From: Paramacrobiotus richtersi
Taxonomy: Eukaryota; Tardigrada; Eutardigrada; Parachela; Macrobiotidae
Direction of reading: 5' to 3'
DNA: 23,288 nucleotides
Assembly (NCBI GenBank): GCA_034698045.1
Contig: JAQGAU010000843.1
Span: 1-23,288 of the forward strand
This document shows positions 10,738 through 20,337 of the stretch, one piece after another. How positions within the stretch are numbered: the first letter of the stretch is position 1; every line of letters begins with the position of its first letter. The position numbers and the translations under genes were made by a program. The notes below the pieces were generated by a model. The model did no database searches. It saw only the letters and a list, made by a program, of their open reading frames with translations, and was not told the DNA's origin.

Positions 10738-13700
10738 CTGTAAAATTTCCACATTAAAGCAGTCGACTAGTAAGTCATGCTTTTGAGGTTTTTTTTCAGT
10801 AAATGCAGGTTTTTCAGAACCTTTCAGTAATCTCGAGATTGCGTTTCTTAACACATTTCCAGACGTTCTTACGACAGCAAAGAAACGTACGTACGCTAAG
10901 CGCGGATAATTCTTACGTAAACCATATGCATGTTCATCATAATGCTAAATAAGAAATGTATTCCACGGTTTGAACAACGTCGTAAAATCAGTTAGAACTA
11001 CTAACCTTCAAATGCGCCTGCAATCCGATACGTAGACCAAACTCTTTACCGCATTCCGGGCATGCATGACATTTCTTTGAGCTTTCATCCTTGTCAGTTG
11101 AAACTTTTCCGAAACCATTTTCACGTGAAGCCGTATTATCGTCGCATATTTCCGTTTCGGACTCCGTTAGCGGTTCGTCCTGTATTGTACCACTCTCCAC
11201 ACGTTCACCGTGTTTCTCGACATGCTCCACTAGTTCGAACAGTTCTTGAAACACTTCGCAGCACTCTGGACATTCTTGTGGAAACTGCAAACTTTCGGCG
11301 TATTCCTTCCTTCCATGTCTGAATATGTGCAGTTGGCACAGAGCTCCAGCAGGAAAACTGACACCGCAAGCATAGCAAGTGGAACCGGCCGTTTTGTGCT
11401 GGTCAGACAGTCGGGGAACGTGTGGTAACGGTTTAGGCCTTTTCCTTAAACTGTGGCGGCGATCAGTGACAGAATCCAGCTCTGGAGCGGGATGATAAAC
11501 GCGCACGTGGTCTTTCAGAGCGCTGTACCAGCCATGGCATACGGGACATTTTTCCAAGCATTTCCCATGCTGATCGACATGGTCTATTAGCCCCTCAAAC
11601 TCTTCAAATGTTTCACCACATTCTGGACAATTCTGCGGGAATTCGACACCATTCTTATTCTCATGTTTATACTTGTGCAGGTGATACAGATCGTCGGTCG
11701 GAAACCGTAAACCGCAGTCACTACAAGTCAGGATCTTGGAGTACTCCGGATGAGAATGCCGCAGATGGTCGCTCAAGTAGCCGAACCACATTTTGCATAC
11801 CGGACATTTTTTGGACGATTTCCCATGTGTATCGACATGTTCCACCAGAGAACTCAGTTCATCAAAGAGTTGCTCACACTCTGGACACTTCTTTGGAAAT
11901 GTCATGTTCGATACATACTCTTCGCGGCCATGTTTGGTCTCATGTATTCCACACAGAAAATGCGTTGTAAAACGTAGACCACAATCCGGACAAGCCAAAG
12001 AATGGGTTGTTGATTCACTATCCCAGTTGCGTTTTCCTTTCCCACGACCGTGGTACTCTGGATGGCTGTGACGCATGTGTGTGGTCAAGGTAAAGCACCA
12101 CTGATGGCAAAGGTGACACTTCTGCACGCGTTTCCCGTGACTGTCGACATGCTCTAATGGATGCTCGCTTTCGTCGAATGGGACTAAACATTCTGGACAT
12201 TTGTCGGGCCACTCGGCGTAGTCGCTACTTTCATGTTTGGAACTGTGGAACTGATGCAACAACTCCGTTGGGAACCGTAATCGGCATTCGTAGCAAGTCA
12301 ACCTGCAGTACACGCAGCAAAACTGTAGAAACAAAGCGATCAAATAATCTAAGAAATGTTTTTTAAAAATGCTACGCCCCTTGTCCACTTATCAGATCTG
12401 GTAAGGCCTTCCGGCAGAAACACTAACGCAGTAAATGAACCTCAGAAACCCATAAATGAAAGAATCAAACAATTTACTGGCTTTGGTATGGCGATGCGCA
12501 ATATATTACACATTTCAGCAAGTCTGACCTGCTGAAATGCAGGAACCTGCTGAAATGCCCAACCTGCTGAAATGCAACTGTAAGCCCAACCTTTTGAACA
12601 TGGCATTTGAATTTTCGACCCCCTGCTGTACACCAGGCCGGCGTCGCCTTCTCCGGGTCGAAATATGCGCACCTTCCGACATGTAATCCGGATGTTTACG
12701 CCTCATATGCACCGACAAGAAACCGACCCAAAGGTCACAAACAGGACATTTTCCGATAGGTTTCCCGTGCTTGGCGACATGCTCCAAAAGACTATCCACG
12801 TCCTCAAACAATTCCTTGCATTCCGGACATTTTTCTGGAAATCGAACACTTTCCGCAGTTTCAGGAGCTTCGTGTTTGTGATTGTGCATCCGATACAGGC
12901 AAGCGTTAGTAAACCGCAAACCACATTCATGGCAGTCCAAACACGCTTTTCGTTTTCCTGGTTCATAACTCTCTGGATGATATCGTTTGACATGGATCGT
13001 CAGAGTGGTCGTGCTACACAAATCATTACACACGGGACATGCAACTAACTTCGTTCCATGATCACTGACATGCTGCAACAACTCGCCAAAACCAGAAAAT
13101 TCCTTCCGACATTCGGGACACTGACGCTCCGGTCGTTCCGTTGCCATGATCTCCGATTGACTGTGGCTATACTTGTGAAGTTCCAACATATCAGTTAACC
13201 GGAACCGTGTACTGCATTCCGCACAGATGTTTCTATTCAAATAGCACGATGCATCGTCCCTCCAACCTCGGCTTCGTTTCTGTCTGTTTTGAGTTTGGTT
13301 TATCGTGATGTCGAGATCGTTATGCAAAGTTTCCGGTAGCGGTGGTACAGTGCCAGCAGGTAGGATAGTAACTGGAAGATTCTGGAACGAGTTGCTCATA
13401 ATTTTGCCTTCGCCTTCGAAATCACAAAGAGATGCTTCATCCACGATGTCCACGAATTCCACCGCGTCCGCTTTGACAGCTAAATTAAGAGAAGCCAAAT
13501 GCCTACATTACAGACAAAAAAAATTTTTTACCAAGTAAACGAAACTGAAGACAAACGCAAATACTAGTATGCACAGACAGAGCAAAAATTCTGCGTTATA
13601 TGACCAGATGACACGAAATTCAGCGCTTTACAGTTCAGAAATAATACTGCAAGCCAACAGGTATACTACGTGTGAGTTAAAACTTAAAAGCAAGCCAAGG

Positions 13701-16700
13701 TACACTAAGCTTTGATTTACTGACAACTCGAAACACGTCGTGTAATGAATTAAGACTCCTCTGACAGTCGAAATGGACCTAATAGTATGCGAGAAATGAC
13801 AGATCCCACCTGCTGTGTCCCTTTCGAAATGGAGATCCGGCATAAATGGCTTCACATCCATTATCATTCCCAAATACTGTGCCGAAAACGAAACTCTCAG
13901 CTCTTCGTGAGATAATATCGTCCTGGAAGTGACGAATACGATCTCCAAACCCCGGGCAAAAACCAGCAGATTACTGGCTTCCATGCAGTCCGCAAATCGC
14001 ACATACTTCATCCAGTTGCACGCATGGTCCGATTCAAAACGGTAATGCTTCCGTCGTGAGCCCATACCCGCCTCGGCAACGGAAAAATACTGCGCACCGC
14101 CCTCTTCTTCAGCGGTCAGTGGTGCCACTAAAGGTCCGAAGACCGTATGACGAAGAACAGTCTCCTTCGCGAAGACAGCTTTTCCTGAAGCGAATACTTT
14201 TCAGTTAAGACTTTTTATTGCAGGTTGCCTCCAAACTTACCATTTGGAGAATCATCACAGACGTCCATATACAGCACATTCGGCAAACTGCCAACAGCCA
14301 GCGATATCACTGGTTCGTCGGGAATCGCATTTGAATGCAGCCAGCACGGTGTTTGAAGAAACGCCTGACACTTCGCACAATCTAAAACATCACGTTAACT
14401 GCAGCCGTAAAAAAGATTCAACAATATTTTTCTTACACATTAGAGCACCGTTTGCAGCAAACAACGGTTGTGAAGCTTCAATAGGTTCATTATCCATAGA
14501 AAATGGCAGCGCTGATGGCAGATCGTCCATCAGATGGACTATACATATAACCAAGAAATCAGTTTCTACAATGGCATGCAAATACTGTCTATCGTACCGG
14601 CATTCACAGAGATATCGCCTGCATCATCTTGGGGTAGACCGTTATCCGACGATGTTTGCCATTTTATGGCGGACGATGGTAACAGTGGATTCTCATCCCT
14701 GGTAGTCACATTCTCTAACTGTGCATCAAATGCATCACCATAGTCAGCTTCGGTACGGTCCACTATGCCATCATCCATTGTTTCTTCCATGTCCACATCT
14801 GAAGCGCCGAGCAAGTAGCTTTCGCTAATGTCATCATCCCAGCCAGTACTCGACCACGCGAAATTCCGCCCAGATGGCACCGCATTATTCTCCAGTACTA
14901 GTTTCATTTTTCTGTTGTCCTTATACACGCAGATTAAATCATCCTTCGGAAAGTGGTTCTCACATACGACCGAATCTTCAGAAAACTTGAAGTCTGGATG
15001 AGATTTACGGCAAACTTCGACCCACAGTTCGCGTTGGTCATCATCCGCGGGAAACGGGAAAAAAGTCAGCCTTTCAGACCGCTGACACTGGCTACCCGTT
15101 TCCACAGATCTCCAACATCCACAAATACAGCACGCTTGAAATTCTCCGTCATATGCGGTATCCATTCCTCGCGGAGACCGAAACTTTTCCATACACTGCA
15201 ACTGAGAAGGCACCGTGATTTTCTTTAACTGTCGGGTCTTCGGCTGCTTCCCTTTGGATGTTTCTTCAACAAAATCTCCCGGATGGAAATGCAGACTGCA
15301 AACACGAGCGCGTGGATTAGGATTCCACGAAACAGCGCAACGAACGCTTTCCACCCATTCACTAAACCGTGGAGAAGCTTTATTAGGGAACATATGAAAG
15401 GTCACCCTTTCCGAAGAGGACCGACTAGCGGTGCGCGAGGACAGCGGACAGCCGGGCACAACACACGCGTAATTACTGGGATTGGAGTTAAATATTGACG
15501 CATCGTCGCCTTTCTTCCTCCGCTTGGCGTCTGTCACTAGAGTGCCATCAGACGGAATAGACTCGCTTCCTTTCTCTCTAAACGTCAACATTGGATCGAC
15601 GCAGGCAAGTTCCAGTGTGAACGGTACGGAAGGAACAGCATCAGCCAAGAGACAACGCGCCTCATTAATTTCTTCTGTCTGTGGTTCAAATGATTCGGGA
15701 GCAAAATGATTTTCACAGACAAACCACGACGCGCTTTCTGCCAACCTTGCCGGGTCGATCTTCGTCGATTGAGTTCCAATGAAATCGATCCACTTCGCTT
15801 TCAGTTCACCGACAGGCATGTGAAAAAACTGAAGCCTTTCCGACTGTTTTAGCTCTCTGTCGACTGACAATGGTATCAGACCGCACACAACGCAACCTAC
15901 TTTTCCGGAAATCATGTCCGACTCGGTGAAACCATACAATTCCTTCATGCACGACAACTGGCTGGGAACCGCCAGACTTTTCAGAAAATTTCGCTTAGCG
16001 CCACGATGCTTGTGTTTTTTAAAGTCCGATTCGAGAAAATGTTCACTGCAGACTCTCGCCCACGATTTCGGCATCCACGTCGAATTGTATCGCAGTCGCC
16101 GCAGCCATGCATCATACCGTACTTCCTCCGGAGCGATAAACTTGAAAAACGAAACATTCTTCGACCCAATCGTGTTTGGAACGTTCCCACATCCTGGCAC
16201 GCAACAAGTGTAGTGGAATCTGTGATAGCAAAATTTTATTAGTGCGGAAAATGTACTGCTGGACATAGTCTGTGTCTCACGGAAACAGTGTACTGTAAGT
16301 ATTGCGATAAAGCTGCTATCAGCTTCCTTCACGTCTAAAATCAACCGAAAAACGCAACAAGCAATATATCTAACACATACTTGTATTTGCTTTTCATTTT
16401 TAAATGCACGATTTGAATAATATACACGCAAACTCATAATTTTCACAAAATGACTGTTCGTGGAACTGCAGATTTAGACTGCGGCATCTGGGCTGTTCAC
16501 TGAACTGTGCGTGCTGGTAGCTGTAACATTCTAGAGTTGCTCGATAGAGTGTTCACTGATCGTCTCTCAATATTTCAACAACTTCACTGCCTACGAAAGC
16601 ATCTCAGTTCTCATTATTACATACCTTCGCGTATCATTCGATTCCATTTCGTCCTCAATAACCGACCGGAACTCCGCCGGTTCCCACAATGTTTTCCCAT

Positions 16701-19700
16701 CTGACCGACTGGGGAGGGCTGTATTACTCAGCCGCATGACCGTCCTCTTCATCCCTTTAAGAGTTTTCATTTGGGATGGAAGGAAATGTTCACTGCATAC
16801 TTTGCTCTCCTCATTTGGAATCCAGTCAGTCTCCGGTCTCAATCGTGTTAGCCAAGTTTCGTACCTGGGGTCACTGGGCTTTACGAACTGGAACAATGAC
16901 ACCGTTTGGGAGTGTCTGTTCCCACAATCTGCCACGCAACAAAGATATCTTCGATCTCGTCGTATCAGTGTACCATCCAACAATTCATTCGGCTCCCATA
17001 TGCACTCCCCGTTTAAGAGACTGGGAAGAGCTTTGCAATTCAAAACGGTCCACTCGTAGTGCCCACTTTTCTGCCGTTCAGCCTGAGAGGGACGAAAATG
17101 TGCACTGCAGATTCGCGTTTCGCTGTCCGGTACCCAGCTATCATTAGGTCGCACCCGTTCCAGCCAAATGTTATATCGCGGATCACTGCGAGTAGGAAAC
17201 CTGAAGAAGTTCACTTTCTGCCGACCTCGCACGTTCCCACACTGCACCACGCAGCACCTGCAGGAAACTTTTTTGGTATCCTTATTTCCCGGTTCTCGTG
17301 TTGGATCCGTATTTCGCGGTGCTCGTGTCGTACGATTCCGCTCGATGTCACTCGGCTCCCACTTTGTTTCACCGTCCACCAGACTAGGTAAAGCTGACGA
17401 ACTCAGGACGGCCCTTACTGTACCATTCCCGTTCTTCCAAAGCTTCGTCTGATTCGGAAGAAAGTGCGCGCTACAAATCCTCGTATGCATATCTGGAACC
17501 CAGGCAACATCGGGGCGTACACGGTGCAGCCATGTCTCATATCGGGGATCATCTGCTGCAACAAATCGGAAAAACGACACTTCTTTCGACCCCAGCCTGC
17601 GTTTGTTCTTGTTGTTGAACCACAGCTTGTTCTCACACCCCGCCATGCAACAGTTATAACCAAACCGCTTCGGCTCTTCGGCTAGCTCCACTTCTAGCTC
17701 ATTTGGCTGCCATCTGCATTCACCATTAAGCAAACTAGGAAGGGCTGTCGCACTTAAAGTTCTCTTCGTAGCACCTCTCATTACACGAAGTATTATTTGA
17801 GATGGAAGGAAATGATCACTGCAGAGCATCGTGGTGCTATCAGGAATCCAGTCACGGTTGGGTCGCACTCGTTCCAGCCATGTCTCGTAGCGTGGATCAT
17901 CTGCCGCGACGAACTTGAAAAACGTGACTTTTTCCCGTTCGCTTATCGAGTCACTTTGGCATCCCGAAACGCAGCAATGGTAATCCGAACTTGTCGAGTT
18001 GCCTTTTAAGCCCATCGGTGGCGTGCCGCTAATGTTGCTCGCGGTTTTTGCAGTTGCCAATGGAATTCGGATGTACGTGAGCGGCCTAAATTCTGGCTGC
18101 AAGCGAAATGTACAGGAAGGAACCGCGGACGGTTTCAATGCTCCACCAGCGACACCGTAATCTGCAGGCAGAAAGTGATTCTCGCAGATTAGCGTATCTG
18201 TATCAAAATGTTGACCGACTGTCTGACCATTGTGAGCGGAAACAAACTTGCACCATGCAGTCCGCCGAACGAGATCTGCAGGGAAAGGAAACAATTTCAA
18301 CCATTCGGACGATTTAGTTAGGCAGGGCTTTCGTTTGGCAGAACAGGCCACACATACAAGCATTCCCGTGATATCCGTCTCCCCTTCCCGCAGACCGGAA
18401 AAATGGAAAGCCGAGACGCAGGACAACTGACCTGGAAGAGCATTTGGTAAGAGTGTCTGCGTTAAAGGGTCAAAATCCTCAGGCAAAAAATGTTTGCTAC
18501 AGATGGCTAAAGGATATTTTTCAACCCACGTGGTCGCGCACCGTATACGATTAATCCAGGTGGTATAATGAGAATTCGCACGAGATACGAAGCGAAGCAT
18601 GCAAACACCTGTCACTCCAGCATTCGACGCTGTAACGGGACAACCAGGTACACAACAAACTTCTGTCGCAGTTACTGCACTCTCCACATTTCTTGCAACG
18701 GGGAGCTTGCCGGGCACACTGCGCAACTGAACAGTAGGCGTCGGAATACCGTTCCGGACAAGAACCACCAATTTCGGAACTGACTGGGTGCTGCTGATGG
18801 TACCCTGCATAAGAACCGGCATCTGTGCCGTATGGCAAACGTCTTCCACAATGGATGCTCTTGATATTTCAGTTTGCGAAGAAGAAGGCGGATGATCCAA
18901 CCACAGCGTCGGTTCTGCACTGGGCACTACACCACTCCGCACCGTGAATTTCTCCTCTCCCCGTTCTTGGAATCGTGAAACAATCTCGTTTAGGAAGAAG
19001 TGGTTTTCGCACGCGAACAGATCATCATCGCCGGAGATTCCTTGGCGAAAAGCATTCCATTTCTCCCGCAGGTCAGGATCTGTCGGAAAAGAGACAAAAA
19101 CCAATCGGGCCGCTGCCTTGTAATGCATCTGATTTCTCATGCGCCAACACCCACAAATCGCACACATGCGATCAAACGGGCCGGGACTTTCCGTCCTTCT
19201 CATCATGAACACTCCTACACATGCCAACTGCCGGGGAATGGCTGTGGGCTTCAGAAAGAGCATTCCGGATATAAGTGATAGCTCATAATCGGCACCTGTG
19301 AAATGAGCGCTGCATACTACCGCCGAAGGGCCGGGCTGCCAGGAGACGGAACACCGTACACGCTTGGTCCATTCCCAGTGGAGGCGCTTGTCTGTTGGGA
19401 AAGCGTGGAATCGGACGACGGCAGGGACGCTTCTCAATACAACTCCCTGGTGGCGTCGAGACGGACATCCTGGGACGCAGCATACGTTGGCGTCTTCATC
19501 GACTGAGCTTGTTGGTACGGATGCCACATTGGCAGCCGGCACGACAGCAGTACTTGCATCGCCTGTTGCGGTAACGGCCCGCGATTCTAGCTGCTTTGGT
19601 GCTGGAAGAAAACGCGAATTTTTGGTGTATGTTATTTTTCAAAACGTGCAACATAACTGTTGTAAAATCTGAAATTAGCAAAATTCGAAGGAAGTCTACC

Positions 19701-20337
19701 CAGCTGTAAAAAAGCTCCATGCATTAGCAGTCACTAATCGAGATTACAGGGAGCACAGGAGTACAAAAACAGAATCAACATAGACGCATAAATAACGACA
19801 AAACGAAATGAATATCGTAACTTGCATCATATACCGAAAAACTACAAACGCAAAAATAGCACCCAAGTAGTTCTGAATGGCAATGGAAAAATATCTAATA
19901 TGGCTACCAAAGACAAAAATAATGTTAAAGAAACAATAAAAATCTGGAAATTTACCAGACGTCACAAAAATCAAAATTAACGGGAACCAACCTTGATAAA
20001 TTATTTCGGGACTGTCTGGTCGCGGCACACACAAAGCCTGAGGACGTTCCGATTCGGGCAGACATTCAAAAATACATGGCAGCGCATCGTACTTGAGTCG
20101 CTTCTCAGTTCTTCCTGAATTATCCGCTGCTTCTGTCGTCAGAATATCAGCCTCGCGGAAATGTCGACTGCAGATTGCATTGGTCGATGAAGGAGTCCAT
20201 TGGGTGCCTTGCAAAGTGCGCTCAATCCAGACAGCGTAGCGCGGATCATGCGGCTGCGGAAAATCGAAGAACTCCACATCAGGCGAAGACCCGGATTCAC
20301 AATACAAAACGGCGCAGTTTTTATTAGTGGATGTCAT
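10114..20337 (-). CDS. Gene B (complete): 13xTHAP - zinc knuckle - PR/SET - 24xC2H2 protein, nine exons, about 2790 aa
   Basis: The modelled coding exons are 20337-19992, 19601-16625, 16219-14598, 14538-14437, 14381-14241, 14184-13810, 13479-12591, 12302-11006 and 10737-10114. All junctions are GT-AG and the phases agree (1,2,1,1,1,1,2,0), giving 2790 codons plus stop. Domains in order: THAP 1 (residues about 8-90), THAP 2-9 (156-1080), THAP 10-13 (1113-1557), acidic linker (about 1577-1632), CCCH zinc knuckle (about 1684-1697), PR/SET (about 1730-1854), 24 C2H2 or C2HC fingers (about 1900-2765) and a basic tail. THAP and C2H2 modules bind DNA; PR/SET domains of the PRDM9 kind methylate histone H3. 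The protein is probably a nuclear DNA-binding chromatin regulator. Oddities: the tyrosine expected in the PR/SET ELxVWY motif is replaced (ELRVSF), and the exon 7/8 junction is uncertain. The start is the first ATG before THAP 1 and matches C and D. Confidence 0.85.
11006..12302 (-). CDS. Gene B exon 8: zinc fingers 7-18
   Basis: The exon encodes twelve fingers: three full triplets (CYEC/CPEC/CHLC, CPDC/CPEC/CPVC, CSDC/CPEC/CPVC), then CYAC, CPEC and a final CPECGKEF finger. The last finger gives C-x2-C-x12-H and takes its fourth ligand from exon 9. It ends phase 0 at GAAG|GTTAGT. For the start I chose tactgcag|G (12302), which fits the phase-2 donors of exon 7; ttctacag|TTT at 12322 is an alternative needing a phase-0 donor. 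Confidence 0.82.
12511..12575. repeat. Short tandem repeat and hairpin at the exon 7/intron 7 boundary of B
   Basis: CCTGCTGAAATGC occurs three times at 12528, 12546 and 12563, with periods of 18 and 17 bp. In addition CATTTCAGCA at 12511-12520 and TGCTGAAATG at 12530-12539 form a perfect 10-bp stem with a 9-nt loop. Read on the minus strand each repeat is CATTTCAGCAGGT, which contains both an acceptor-like TTTCAG and a donor-like CAG|GT. Confidence 0.85.
12591..13479 (-). CDS. Gene B exon 7: zinc fingers 1-6
   Basis: The exon starts G|CT in phase 1 with AVKADAVEFVD, then an unstructured stretch. Six C2H2 fingers follow, forming two triplets: CAEC, CPEC and CPVC, then CHEC, CPEC and CPVC. 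The 5' boundary is firm and matches C and the phase. The 3' boundary is uncertain: donor AAAAG|GTTGGG at 12591/12590 is used here, and CAGCAG|GTTGGG at 12564 is in the same phase and equally possible. Between finger 6 and the donor the protein is Arg-rich (STRRRRRR). Confidence 0.75.
13480..13809 (-). other. Gene B intron 6
   Basis: The 330 bp intron runs from GTGGGA to cttaatttag. The PR/SET frame can be read about 60 codons into it before a stop. Homology to C supports splicing at GCAG|GTGGGA. No other gene seen. Confidence 0.65.
13810..14184 (-). CDS. Gene B exon 6: PR/SET domain
   Basis: This 375-nt symmetrical 1-1 exon carries the PR/SET core: VFGPLVAP, HACNWMKYVRFAD, ASNLLVFARGLEIVF and TSRTI..HEELRV. 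PRDM-type SET domains have the NWMxYV and ELxVWY signatures, and the enzymatically active members methylate H3K4/K36. In B the ELxVWY motif reads ELRVSF, so the Trp and the Tyr are both replaced, while C retains ELRVWY. Methyltransferase activity of B is therefore doubtful. The domain could still bind peptide or cofactor. Confidence 0.87.
14241..14381 (-). CDS. Gene B exon 5: PRDM9-like pre-SET zinc knuckle
   Basis: This 141-nt symmetrical 1-1 exon encodes YCAKCQAFLQTPCWLH near its start, a C-x2-C-x7-C-x2-H knuckle. PRDM7/PRDM9 carry a knuckle of the same spacing just before the SET domain. The rest (IPDEPVISLAVGSLP...) is probably the N-terminal part of the PR/SET fold. The boundaries are ttttag|ATTGTG and AATG|GTAAGT. 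Copy C matches in length. Confidence 0.82.
14437..14538 (-). CDS. Gene B exon 4: short linker
   Basis: This 102-nt symmetrical 1-1 exon follows acceptor atatgtatag and precedes donor ATGT|GTAAGA. It encodes a 34-residue Pro- and Ala-containing linker (HLMDDLPSALPFSMD...) with no recognised domain. Copy C has an exon of exactly the same length with alignable sequence, so it is conserved coding sequence. Confidence 0.75.
14598..16219 (-). CDS. Gene B exon 3: THAP domains 10-13 and acidic linker
   Basis: It begins by completing AG|A (Arg) and then the FHYTCCVPGC of THAP 10. The four THAP domains are two CCVPGC/CENHF-type pairs: 10/11 and 12/13, with C-x2-H motifs CSEH, CENH, CSLH and CENH. After THAP 13 (AVPSG) come about 60 residues rich in Asp and Glu around GASDVDMEETMDDG, a disordered acidic linker or possible activation segment. 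The exon ends phase 1 at GCCG|GTACGA. Copy C has only the 10/11 pair here. Confidence 0.88.
16220..16624 (-). other. Gene B intron 2
   Basis: The 405 bp intron runs from GTATGT to ttttgctatcacag. I see nothing gene-like in it. The equivalent intron in C is only 93 bp, so B gained or C lost about 310 bp here. Confidence 0.65.
16625..19601 (-). CDS. Gene B exon 2: THAP domains 2-9
   Basis: A single uninterrupted 2977-nt exon encodes eight THAP domains, at about 19482-19225, 19164-18919, 18657-18424, 18354-18100, 17976-17731, 17652-17380, 17262-17017 and 16941-16708. Each has two N-terminal Cys, a core Trp, a C-x2-H pair (VCSAHF, ACENHF, ICSKHF and others) and an (A/V)(L/I/V)P motif. THAPs 2/3 and 4/5 form pairs of a CCVPGC type followed by a CxxC...CENHF type, joined by a PxQLxC linker. 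THAPs 6-9 are a run of one type (CCxxxC...RYxTWLxRxRP). THAP 7 carries an insertion rich in Asn, Lys and Arg (about 17625-17594). The exon begins G|CA (phase 1) and ends phase 2 at CGAAG|GTATGT. Confidence 0.88.
19602..19991 (-). other. Gene B intron 1
   Basis: The 390 bp intron runs from donor GTTGGT to acceptor tttcttccag. It is AT-rich and I see no gene in it. The acceptor block is nearly identical in C (ending 8010) and D (ending 392), which supports it as real. Confidence 0.7.
19992..20337 (-). CDS. Gene B exon 1: THAP domain 1
   Basis: It starts at an ATG in context AATCATGA that is shared with C and D. The THAP domain has C-x4-C (NCAVLYC), DPRYAVW, the core Trp, CSRH (C-x2-H) and a DALPCIF motif at the AVPTIF position. 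The exon ends phase 1 at CAAG|GTTGGT after the conserved motif PDSPEIIYQ. Copies C and D have the same exon with the same donor position. Confidence 0.88.

Noticed and set aside
12515-12590. Extension of B exon 7 to its in-frame stop, making a separate gene of the upstream half
   Set aside because: The extra residues come from the mini-repeat, carry no domain, and good phase-2 donors precede the stop; kept as an alternative only.
13628-13809. Continuation of the B PR/SET frame to a stop at 13628 as a natural C-terminus
   Set aside because: The homologous C frame stops soon after the same donor, both have GTGGGA at the same place, and splicing to exon 7 keeps phase in both copies.
10114-20337. 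THAP domains as a sign of a P-element-like transposase
   Set aside because: No RNase H-like catalytic domain, GTP-binding insert or terminal inverted repeats are visible; the THAPs are tandem and linked to PR/SET and finger exons.
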